This document shows positions 41,835-49,144 of a DNA stretch of 64,000 bases, in pieces. The DNA comes from Nocardia sp. BMG51109 (GTDB lineage Bacteria > Actinomycetota > Actinomycetes > Mycobacteriales > Mycobacteriaceae). The DNA is taken from positions 6,014,001 to 6,078,000 of the forward strand of contig NZ_JAFQ01000004.1 in NCBI RefSeq assembly GCF_000526215.1, given 5' to 3'. How positions within the stretch are numbered: the first letter of the stretch is position 1; the number at the start of each line of letters is the position of its first letter. Under the pieces are notes generated by a model. That model was given only the letters and a program-made list of their open reading frames with translations. It was not told the DNA's origin and ran no database searches. Made by a program: the position numbers and the translations under genes.

Positions 41835-43383
41835 TTCCGGGATGCATCGCAACGCCTTCGTCGCGCGCGGCCGCGAGCTCCCTGCGGACCACGAACTTCT
41901 GGATCTTTCCGCTGGGAGTGCGGGGGAAGTCGGCGACGACGTGCACCTCCTCGGGCCATTTCTGTTTGGCCAGCCCGGCGGCGCCGAAGTGCGTGCGCAA
42001 CTCGTCCAGATCCGGTGCGGCACCGCCCGGTTGGAGCCGCAGCACGGCGGCGGTGCGTTCGCCGAAGCGGGGATCGGGCACGGCCACCGCCACCGCCTCG
42101 GCCACGCCGGGCAGGGTCAGCAGCACCTCCTCGACCTCCAGGGCGCTGATGTTCTCGCCGCCGCGAATGATCATGTCGGACTTGCGATCCGTGATCGTCA
42201 GATAGCCGTCCGCGTCCAGGGTGCCGATATCGCCCGTGTGGTACCAGCCCTCCTCGTCGAAGGCGTGCGCGGTGAGTTCCGGGTCGGTGTAGCCGAGGCA
42301 GAGATCCGGTCCGCGACTGAGGATCTCGCCGTCCTCGGCCAGTCGCACCTCGACGCCCGGTAGCGCGCGGCCGTCGGTGAACAGCCGTTTCGGCTCCGGG
42401 GCCGTGTGCAGCGAGCCCGTGATCGACGGATGCTCGGTACTGCCGTAGGAGCGGTAGACGACGATGCCGAGCCGCGACAGGCGAGTCGTCACCGCCGCGG
42501 GCACCGGTGCGCCGCCGAGTCCGGCGTAGCGCAGATAGGGGAGGTGCTCGGGGGTGTAGTCGGGGTGGTCGAGCAGGCTGGTGACGTAGTAGGGCACCCC
42601 GCCGCCGACGGTCAGCTGGTCGGAGGTCATCAGGCCGAGGATCGCGCCCGGATCCCAGACGTCCATCAGGTTGATCGGCACCCGGTCCAGCACCGGGATC
42701 AGCAGCGCGTTGATCATGCCGATGAAGTGCCCGACGGGTGCCGCGGTGAGCTGGTTGCCGCGGTCGGCCGGGTACATGCCGGCCAGTTGCCGGGTCTCGT
42801 ACGCGAGCGTGCGGTGGCTGTGGATCACGCCCTTCGGCGCGCGGGTGGTGCCGGAGGTGTAGGCGGTCAGCGCCGGGCCGGCGGGGTCCGTGCGCAGTGT
42901 GCCCGGCATCGGCTCGGGGTCGAGCAGCTCCTCGAAGTCGCGGCCGACCACCGCGACGACGGGGATGCGGTCGCGCAGCTCGGTGACGTCCGTGCGCTCG
43001 GTGGTCACGAAGACCTTCGGCCGGGCCGCCCCGAGGATGTAGGTGAGTTCCCGGTGGCCGTAGAAGTGCACGATCGGGACCACGACCGAGCCCAGGAACG
43101 CCGAGGCCCAGAACACGGCCGCGGCCTCCATCCAGTTGGGCAGCTGGAAGGCGATCGTGTCACCCGGTCCGACGCCGCGCCGGCGCAGCCCGGCGGCCAG
43201 CCGCCGGGCGACCTGCTCGACCTCGCCGAACGTGCCCGCCCACGGCCGCTGCGCGGAGTGGATGCGGAACTCGGTATCGGGCGCCGCGGTCAGGCCGCCC
43301 GCCAGCAGGTCGCCGATCGTCTCGTCGGTCCACCACCCCTCCGCCTGGTAACGACGGACCAGATCGGGGGGAACCGTGCGCAT
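41827..43383 (-). CDS. AMP-dependent acyl-CoA ligase (cyclohexanecarboxylate-CoA ligase-like)
   Basis: A 518-residue ANL ligase. 'LTAYTSGTTRAPKGVIHSH' (P-loop), 'VYRSYGSTEHPSITGS' (A5, SYGSTE), 'GWYHTGDIGTLDADGYLTITDRKSDMIIRGGENISALEVEEVL' and 'FPRTPSGKIQKFVVRREL' (catalytic Lys) are clear. The N-terminus 'LVRRYQAEGWWTDETIGDLL' is typical of the AliA/cyclohexanecarboxylate-CoA ligase group, though substrate cannot be read. It is divergent from the crotonase at 43472, sharing the operator at 43440. Confidence 0.88.
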   Translation of the reverse strand: MRTVPPDLVRRYQAEGWWTDETIGDLLAGGLTAAPDTEFRIHSAQRPWAGTFGEVEQVARRLAAGLRRRGVGPGDTIAFQLPNWMEAAAVFWASAFLGSVVVPIVHFYGHRELTYILGAARPKVFVTTERTDVTELRDRIPVVAVVGRDFEELLDPEPMPGTLRTDPAGPALTAYTSGTTRAPKGVIHSHRTLAYETRQLAGMYPADRGNQLTAAPVGHFIGMINALLIPVLDRVPINLMDVWDPGAILGLMTSDQLTVGGGVPYYVTSLLDHPDYTPEHLPYLRYAGLGGAPVPAAVTTRLSRLGIVVYRSYGSTEHPSITGSLHTAPEPKRLFTDGRALPGVEVRLAEDGEILSRGPDLCLGYTDPELTAHAFDEEGWYHTGDIGTLDADGYLTITDRKSDMIIRGGENISALEVEEVLLTLPGVAEAVAVAVPDPRFGERTAAVLRLQPGGAAPDLDELRTHFGAAGLAKQKWPEEVHVVADFPRTPSGKIQKFVVRRELAAARDEGVAMHPGRE

Positions 43384-43439
43384 CGTCGAACTCCCGTCGG
43401 CCGTGGGGCATCACGCCAGTTACGATATTCTCCCGATAA

Positions 43440-43454
43440 GAGAATCATATTTCC
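43440..43454. promoter_or_regulatory. Cluster operator between ligase and crotonase genes
   Basis: GAGAAT-CAT-ATTTCC, perfect left half and 11 of 12 half-site positions overall, in the 88-base divergent gap. Single ATTCTC (43427) and GAGAA (43461) half-sites flank it, so several overlapping dimers may bind. Confidence 0.68.
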
Positions 43455-43471
43455 CGACGAGAGAACAAGAC

Positions 43472-44188
43472 ATGATAGAGCTCGAGTCGGCCGACGGATT
43501 GGCCGTGATCACGATCAACCGCCCGCAGGCCCGCAACGCCATCGGGCTGGACACGATGGACGAGTTGGAGAAGGCGATCGACAAGGCCGCCGGCGCCCGG
43601 GCGCTCGCGCTCACCGGGGCCGGCGACCGGGCCTTCGTCTCGGGCGGTGACCTCAAGGAGCTCGCGGCCCTGCGGACCGAGGAGCAGGCGGCGACGATGG
43701 CCCGCCGGATGCGCGGAATCTGCGATCGGCTGGCGGCCTTCCCGGGCCCGGTGATCGCGGCGCTGAACGGGCATGCGCTCGGCGGCGGGGCGGAGGTGGC
43801 GGTGGCCGCCGACATCCGGATCGCGGCGGACGACATCAAGATCGGGTTCAATCAGGTGTCGCTGGCGATCATGCCCGCGTGGGGCGGCGCCGAGCGGCTG
43901 GCCCGCCTCGTCGGCCCCGGCCGCGCGCTGATGCTGGCCGGTTCCGGGGAGGTCCTCGACGCCGCCGCGGCCGAGCGGGTCGGCCTGCTGGACCGGGTGC
44001 TGCCGCGGGCCGAGTTCGACGCGGGCTGGCGTGCCGCGGCGCGGTCGCTGGCCACGGCGCCCGCGGGTGAGGTCAAGCGGGTGATCGGCGGCGTGACCGC
44101 CGAGGAGGCCGTCTCGGCGTTCGCGCGACTGTGGGTCGCCGACGAGCACTGGGTCGCCGCCGACCGGGTGATGAACAGGGGCAAGTGA
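43472..44188 (+). CDS. Crotonase-family protein lacking both classical hydratase Glu residues
   Basis: A 238-residue crotonase. Oxyanion segments 'RAFVSGGDLKEL' and 'AALNGHALGGGAEVAVAADIR' are intact. The position of the first catalytic Glu is Gln ('GFNQVSLAIMPAWGGAERL'), and that of the second falls on a hydrophobic residue ('GRALMLAGSG'). Classical hydration is therefore unlikely; isomerase, hydrolase or C-C bond chemistry known in the superfamily is possible. ATG 43472 is 18 bases from the operator and nearly leaderless. Confidence 0.85.
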   Translation: MIELESADGLAVITINRPQARNAIGLDTMDELEKAIDKAAGARALALTGAGDRAFVSGGDLKELAALRTEEQAATMARRMRGICDRLAAFPGPVIAALNGHALGGGAEVAVAADIRIAADDIKIGFNQVSLAIMPAWGGAERLARLVGPGRALMLAGSGEVLDAAAAERVGLLDRVLPRAEFDAGWRAAARSLATAPAGEVKRVIGGVTAEEAVSAFARLWVADEHWVAADRVMNRGK

Positions 44189-44256
44189 TTTGGCGGAAGC
44201 CGGGCGGTTGCCCGTTTGCTGAGTGACAACCGGCGTGTTAACGCAAGGGTTATTTT

Positions 44257-44272
44257 AGTGATGTAGATCACA
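44257..44272. promoter_or_regulatory. CRP/GlxR-type binding site
   Basis: AGTGATGTAGATCACA fits the CRP-family consensus TGTGA-N6-TCACA (GTGA and TCAC both exact). It lies in the 340-base gap 44189-44528, about 257 bases before the hypothetical gene. A second inverted pair, ATCAC-AGGA-GTGAT, is at 44296-44309. No other gene-like sequence is seen in this gap. Confidence 0.55.
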
Positions 44273-44528
44273 TAAACCTCTCGAGTGAGGTGGGCATCAC
44301 AGGAGTGATAACCGAGTTACTGTGTGGTCGGTAGATTTCCCGGAAGGGCGGCACGGTATTGGTCACCAGCCCTGACTCGCCGTTCGTCCTCCGGATCGAT
44401 CGCCGGCGCAGCGCAGGGCCGTCGTTTCGGCCGGTGCCTTGCCGATCCGACCGGTCGGCGGGTTGCCGAGTGCTCGCGTTGACGTCCGGCAGTCGACCTA
44501 CCGCGATCTTCAGATTTCGAGAAGCGGG

Positions 44529-45137
44529 ATGGAAACCATGGCTGCACAATCCGTCGATCCCATCAACCGAAACGTTCGCAATCTTCATTCGGTTGCCCGC
44601 TGGCGAGCCCACGCCCGCCGGCACCCGCTGCGCTACCGATTGGCGGTCGTCGCCCCGAACGCCGACGATGTCATCCGGCACGCGGGTGGCTGGCTGTTCG
44701 ACCGGACGACGGCCGGCTGGGAGGTGACGGTGCTGGTTTCCGACTGCGCGAACGTGCGTCCCCTCGGAATTCTCGGCGCGACGGTGCTCGATCTCGAGGA
44801 GTCCCTGTCCGCTCCCGTGCACGACACCTGGCCGCACGCCATCGCGGTGGCCTCGTCGACCTATCTGGCCGACGAGCGAGTGCGCTCCGGCGTGCTCGAA
44901 TGCCTGGACCGCGGGCTGACCGAGATCGCCCTGTGGGGCGACGAGGTGCCGATCGAACTGGCCCGGCGCGTCCAGCCGGTGCAGCGCCGGGTGAGTGCGG
45001 CGGCCCGGGCCTTCAAGGCGTGCGCGCTGGACGCGGCGGGCTACCCCGCGGAGGCGGTCGGCGCGACGGAGGCGTTCCGCGCCGCCGAACTTCCGCGGAA
45101 CCGCCGCTTCGACGCCGCTCTCGCGTCGGTGCAGTAG
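44529..45137 (+). CDS. Hypothetical protein, possibly PIG-L-like
   Basis: A 202-residue protein with N-terminal 'RYRLAVVAPNADDVIRHAGGWLFDRTTAGWEVTVLVSD', which recalls the start of the PIG-L/LmbE deacetylase fold, where the motif is PHPDDE. Here the His and Glu ligands are replaced (APNADDV), so zinc-dependent activity is unlikely. The remaining sequence shows alternating strands and helices without recognised motifs. ATG codons at 44529 and 44538 are both possible. A CRP-like site lies upstream and a strong terminator downstream, so it is probably a single-gene unit. Confidence 0.6.
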   Translation: METMAAQSVDPINRNVRNLHSVARWRAHARRHPLRYRLAVVAPNADDVIRHAGGWLFDRTTAGWEVTVLVSDCANVRPLGILGATVLDLEESLSAPVHDTWPHAIAVASSTYLADERVRSGVLECLDRGLTEIALWGDEVPIELARRVQPVQRRVSAAARAFKACALDAAGYPAEAVGATEAFRAAELPRNRRFDAALASVQ

Positions 45138-45151
45138 TTCACCGAGTGGTC

Positions 45152-45180
45152 CACCCCGGCCGGTGCTACCGGCCGGGGTG
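45152..45180. terminator. Strong GC-rich hairpin after the hypothetical gene
   Basis: Perfect 12-bp arms CACCCCGGCCGG and CCGGCCGGGGTG around a 5-base loop (TGCTA), beginning 14 bases after the stop codon. There is no long T-run, as usual in high-GC actinobacteria. It ends the 44529 gene before the P450 promoter. Confidence 0.7.
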
Positions 45181-45252
45181 TTCGCCGGTGGGTAGCCGGT
45201 CCGGTGCCGGACCCGGTCCACGCTTGCATCGAATACTTCGTTAGGCCAGTAT

Positions 45253-45267
45253 GAGAATGGCATTCGC
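45253..45267. promoter_or_regulatory. Cluster operator upstream of the P450-mycofactocin SDR operon
   Basis: GAGAAT-GGC-ATTCGC with flanking T and A, 11 of 12 half-site positions, 63 bases before the P450 ATG. It is the most rightward copy found. Confidence 0.7.
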
Positions 45268-45329
45268 ATTGGCGAGTAACCTTGTTACCGTGCATGGTGG
45301 TTGCCCAGACCTGTTCAGGAGTTTTCCGC

Positions 45330-46607
45330 ATGGCTGATTTCGATTCGGTCGACTACTTCACCGATCCCTCGCTAGTTCCCGATCCGCATCCGTACTTCGA
45401 CCACATGCGGGCGAAATGCCCGGTGGCGCAGGAGTCGCACCACGGGGTGTACGCGGTCACCGGGTACGAGGAGGCGGCGGAGGTGTTGAAGGATGCCGAC
45501 CTGTTCTCCTCGCTGATCGCGGTGGGCGGCCCGTTCCCGCCGCTGCCGTTCGCGATCGAGGGCGACGACATCCGGGGCTTGATCGATGAGCACCGCACCG
45601 AGGTGCCGATGTTCGAGCACATGGTGACGATGGACCCGCCGCAGCACACCTACGCCCGGTCGGTGCTGAGCCGACTGCTGACGCCGGCCCGGCTGAAGGA
45701 GAACGAGGATTTCATGTGGCGGCTGGCCGACAGCCAGCTCGACGAATTCCTGGACCAGGGCAAGTCCGAGTTCCTCGCCGACTACGCCAAGCCGTTCTCG
45801 CTGCTGGTGGTGGCGGACATGCTCGGCGTCCCGGAGGAGGATCACCAGCAGTTCCGGGTCGTGCTGGGCGCCGCGCGGGAGGGCGCGCGGGTCGGTGCGC
45901 TGGACGACGACGTGCTGGCGTCGAATCCGCTGGCGTGGCTGGACGACAAGTTCGTCTCCTACATCAGCGACCGGCGCGAGAATCCGCGCGACGACGTGCT
46001 GACCTCGCTGGCGCTGGCCAAGTATCCGGACGGGTCCACCCCCGAGGTGATCGACGTGGTGCGTTCGGCCACATTCCTTTTCGCCGCCGGGCAGGAGACC
46101 ACGGCCAAGCTGCTGAGCGCGGCGCTGCGGGTACTGGGCGACCGCCCCGACCTGCAGGAGCAGCTGCGGGCCGACCGCAGCAAGATTCCGGTGTTCGTCG
46201 AGGAGACGCTGCGGATGGACGCCCCGGTCAAGAGTGGTTTCCGGCTGGCGACCCGGGCGACGTCGGTCGGCGACGTCGAGGTTCCGGTGGGTTCGATGAT
46301 GATGTTCTGTCCCGGTGCCGCCAACCGGGATCCGCGCCGGTTCGAGAACCCGCACGAATTCCGCCTGGACCGCAAGAACTTCCGCGAGCACATGGCGTTC
46401 GGACGGGGCGTGCACACCTGCCCCGGCAGCCCGCTGGCCCGCGCGGAGGGCCGCATCTCGATCGAGCGGATCCTGGACCGGATGCTCGACATCCGCATCG
46501 ACGAGGAACATCACGGCCCGGCCGCGGACCGCCGCTACAACTACGAGCCCACCTACATCCTGCGCGGCCTGACCGACTTGCACATCACCTTCACACCCAA
46601 CCCCTGA
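45330..46607 (+). CDS. Cytochrome P450
   Basis: A 425-residue P450 paralogous to the one at 25425. I-helix 'FAAGQETTAKLL', 'EETLR' (ExxR) and the haem loop 'FGRGVHTCPGSPLARAEG' with Cys near 364 are all present, as is the N-terminal 'PDPHPYFDHMRAKCPVA'. AGGAG lies eight bases before ATG 45330. The next gene is a mycofactocin-coupled SDR, suggesting hydroxylation followed by oxidation of the alcohol. It has no ferredoxin of its own and may share those at 26717 or 32415. Confidence 0.93.
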   Translation: MADFDSVDYFTDPSLVPDPHPYFDHMRAKCPVAQESHHGVYAVTGYEEAAEVLKDADLFSSLIAVGGPFPPLPFAIEGDDIRGLIDEHRTEVPMFEHMVTMDPPQHTYARSVLSRLLTPARLKENEDFMWRLADSQLDEFLDQGKSEFLADYAKPFSLLVVADMLGVPEEDHQQFRVVLGAAREGARVGALDDDVLASNPLAWLDDKFVSYISDRRENPRDDVLTSLALAKYPDGSTPEVIDVVRSATFLFAAGQETTAKLLSAALRVLGDRPDLQEQLRADRSKIPVFVEETLRMDAPVKSGFRLATRATSVGDVEVPVGSMMMFCPGAANRDPRRFENPHEFRLDRKNFREHMAFGRGVHTCPGSPLARAEGRISIERILDRMLDIRIDEEHHGPAADRRYNYEPTYILRGLTDLHITFTPNP

Positions 46608-46683
46608 GTGCGCGGCCCATCCCGTCGCGCCGAGGGCGTACGAGAGCGGAGCCGTTGCGGCGCAACAACGAATCGAGGAAATC

Positions 46684-47520
46684 ATGACCGGACGGGTCGA
46701 GGGCAAGGTCGCCTTCATCACGGGTGCCGCGCGCGGCCAGGGCCGCAGCCACGCGGTGCGGCTGGCGCAGGAGGGCGCCGACATCATCGCGGTCGACGTC
46801 TGCAAGCCGGTCAGCGGTACCGACCTGATCCCGGCGTCCACGCCGGACGATCTGGCCGAGACCGCCGACCTGGTGAAGAGCACCGGCCGCCGCATCGTGA
46901 CGGCCGAGGTCGACGTGCGCGACTTCGAGCCGCTGAAGGCCGCCGTGGACAGCGGCGTGGAGCAGCTGGGCCGGCTGGATGTCATCGTGGCCAACGCCGG
47001 CATCGGCAACGGCGGCGAGACCCTGGACAAGCTCGGTGAGCAGGACTGGGAGACCATGATCGGGATCAACCTGGCCGGCGTCTGGAAGTCGGTGAAGGCC
47101 GCTGTGCCGCACCTGATTTCGGCCGGTTCGGGCTCGATCGTGCTGACCAGTTCGGTGGGTGGCCTGAAGGCGTACCCGAACACCGGCCACTACGTCGCGG
47201 CCAAACACGGTGTGGTGGGCCTGATGCGGGCCTTCGCGGTGGAACTGGGCGAGCACTCCATCCGGGTCAACTCGGTACACCCCACGAACGTGAACACGCC
47301 GATGTTCATGAACGAGGGGACGATGAAGCTGTTCCGGCCGGACCTGGAGAACCCGGGCCCCGCCGACTTCGAGCCGGTCGCGAAGTTCATGCACGTGCTG
47401 CCGGTCGGCTGGGTCGAGCCGGTGGACATCAGCAACGCCGTGCTGTTCCTGGCGTCGGACGAGTCGCGCTACATCACCGGCGTACCGCTGCCCGTGGACG
47501 CGGGGAGCACCCTCAAGTAG
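46684..47520 (+). CDS. Mycofactocin-coupled SDR family oxidoreductase
   Basis: A 278-residue SDR whose N-terminus, 'GKVAFITGAARGQGRSHAVRLAQEGADIIAVDVC', is the signature of mycofactocin-coupled SDRs, in which NAD stays bound and electrons leave through mycofactocin. 'VANAGIGNGGETLDKLGEQDWETMIGINLAGVW', 'IVLTSSVGG ... GHYVAAKHGVVGL' (Ser, YxxxK) complete it. GAGGAA lies before ATG 46684. It follows the P450 by 76 bases and probably oxidises its alcohol product. It implies mycofactocin biosynthesis genes elsewhere in the genome. Confidence 0.9.
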   Translation: MTGRVEGKVAFITGAARGQGRSHAVRLAQEGADIIAVDVCKPVSGTDLIPASTPDDLAETADLVKSTGRRIVTAEVDVRDFEPLKAAVDSGVEQLGRLDVIVANAGIGNGGETLDKLGEQDWETMIGINLAGVWKSVKAAVPHLISAGSGSIVLTSSVGGLKAYPNTGHYVAAKHGVVGLMRAFAVELGEHSIRVNSVHPTNVNTPMFMNEGTMKLFRPDLENPGPADFEPVAKFMHVLPVGWVEPVDISNAVLFLASDESRYITGVPLPVDAGSTLK

Positions 47521-47533
47521 TCGAGGGGTCCTC

Positions 47534-47561
47534 GGGAGCCCGGGTGGTGTTCCGGGCTCCC
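47534..47561. terminator. Strong hairpin terminator after the mycofactocin SDR
   Basis: Perfect 10-bp arms GGGAGCCCGG and CCGGGCTCCC around an 8-base loop, 14 bases after the SDR stop. Just beyond it (47564-47632) the phrase GGTTTCGAGCA and variants recur about three times, also found as GCTCGAAAACGGTTGC, giving a small repeat-rich spacer. It marks the right edge of the catabolic region. Confidence 0.75.
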
Positions 47562-47692
47562 GCTGCTCGAAAACGGTTGCTCCGCATCAGGTTTCGAGCA
47601 GCGGTTTCGAGTTACGGGTTTCGAGCAACGACGGAGACGCCCGGTCGGATCTTCCGACCGGGCGTTCCGGCATTCGGGGAGTGCCCGCCGCG

Positions 47693-49021
47693 TCAGTCGA
47701 CGGTGCAGCCGGGCACGGGTTTGTCGCCGAGCCGGTCGACCAGGTAGCCGATCGCGTTGTTGGTGCCGTATCCGTCGATGATCTCGGGCCCGAAGTGGCC
47801 GGGGAGCACGGTGCCGGGCGCGATCGGGGGCAGCGGGTTGCTGCGGAAGGTGACCGTGGCGCCGGTCGCGCACCAGTCGTCGGCCAGCTGCCGGGCCTGC
47901 TGATAGGGGACGGTGTCGTCGTTGATGCCGCTGGTGACCAGCACCGGGCTGGTGGGGGTGAGATTCCCGATGCGCTGCTCGCGGACGATCCGGTCGGCCT
48001 CCGGGAGCTCGCGCAGGTGGTCGAGGAGCGGCCGGCGATCGGCGGTGAACTCCGTGGTGCGCGCGAACGGGTGCTTGAAGATGACGTCGGCGATGCACTC
48101 GTCCTGGAGCTGGCCGAGCAGCGCCCGGCCGCCGGGGGACACCCGGGTGTCGAGCTCGTCGCGCATCTGCGGATTCCGGTCGACCAGGCCGTTGATGGCG
48201 AACCCGATGGCCGCGGAGATCAGGTTGCCGTCGATGCGCCCGATGACGGCGGCAAGGTCGGCCGTCGGGGCACCGGCCCAGGTGCCCTTCAGGTTCAGTT
48301 CGGGCGCGTAGCCGGGCTGCATCTCGGCGGCCGAGGCGGTGGCCCCGCCGCCCTGCGAGTAACCCCACAGCGCCAGCGGCGTCTCGGGGCCGGTGCCGGC
48401 GAGGTTGTCCGCGGCGCGGGCGGCGTCGAGGACGGCGTGCCCCTGTTCGACGCGGTTGACGTAGGTGTGGATGCCGGGGGTGCCCATGCCGATGTAGTCG
48501 GTGAGGAAGACGCGGGCGCCGAGGGAGTTCCAGGCCAGCGCCGACAACGCCTCCTGGTTCGCCGACATGCTGAGCCGCCCCGGGTCGGCGTAGAGGCCGG
48601 TGGAGATCGCCTTGGACACCGCGCACTGGTCACCCTGCCCGACGGTGCCCGGGGCGATGACGACGGTGGGGCGCGGCCCCGAACCGTGCCACGGGCCGGT
48701 GGCGTCGATGAAGACACCGGAGACGGCGACGGGGCTGTCGTCCTGGGTGCGCGAGGTGTACAGGACACGCTGCGCGGGCAGCGGCCACCCCTTCGAGCCC
48801 GGCGGTGCGAGGTAGACCGGTATCGGTTCGGTCTTGATGACCGAGCCGGGCTCGGGGGCGAATTGAGCAGGGGGAGTGTAGAACTCGTCCGGCGGGGCCG
48901 CGGCGGCCGGGCTTGCGGTGAGGCAGCCCGCGGCGGTGGCGGTACACGCGGCCAGTGCCAGCGCGAAGGGTGTCCGGCTGCCCGGGCCGATGCGCGGCCG
49001 GAAGCGACGGTATGACGGCAT
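47693..49021 (-). CDS. Secreted lipase (LIP family, triacylglycerol lipase-like)
   Basis: A 442-residue exported esterase/lipase of the actinobacterial secretory LIP family. A signal peptide covers about residues 1-42 ('RRFRPRIG ... FALALAACTATAAGCLTASPAAAAPP'). The nucleophile elbow is 'ALWGYSQGGGAT' (GYSQG), the Asp is in 'VTSGINDDTVPY', and 'PGHFGPEI' supplies a likely catalytic His. It would hydrolyse lipid esters outside the cell. ATG 49021 has AGAAGGAAG just upstream; a TTG 18 bases earlier is less likely. A single gene outside the catabolic operons. Confidence 0.88.
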   Translation of the reverse strand: MPSYRRFRPRIGPGSRTPFALALAACTATAAGCLTASPAAAAPPDEFYTPPAQFAPEPGSVIKTEPIPVYLAPPGSKGWPLPAQRVLYTSRTQDDSPVAVSGVFIDATGPWHGSGPRPTVVIAPGTVGQGDQCAVSKAISTGLYADPGRLSMSANQEALSALAWNSLGARVFLTDYIGMGTPGIHTYVNRVEQGHAVLDAARAADNLAGTGPETPLALWGYSQGGGATASAAEMQPGYAPELNLKGTWAGAPTADLAAVIGRIDGNLISAAIGFAINGLVDRNPQMRDELDTRVSPGGRALLGQLQDECIADVIFKHPFARTTEFTADRRPLLDHLRELPEADRIVREQRIGNLTPTSPVLVTSGINDDTVPYQQARQLADDWCATGATVTFRSNPLPPIAPGTVLPGHFGPEIIDGYGTNNAIGYLVDRLGDKPVPGCTVD

Positions 49022-49144
49022 TGTCTTCCTTCTCTGCAATTTCGGTGGCCGCCGGTGCTCCGTGCGGACGCCGAGCAGGCCAGAAGGGACGGTAACACGG
49101 TTACCGGGGGGTGCCCGCCGGGCCCGGCGAGACCCCGTGAGATG

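Noticed and set aside
44529..45137. Functional LmbE/PIG-L deacetylase
   Set aside because: The zinc ligands of the PHPDDE motif are not conserved (APNADDV).
4879..45267. KstR or KstR2 steroid-regulon operators
   Set aside because: The GAGAAT-N3-ATTCTC repeat differs in half-site and spacing from the KstR (AAC..GTT core) and KstR2 (AAGCAAG core) sites, and steroid core genes are absent.
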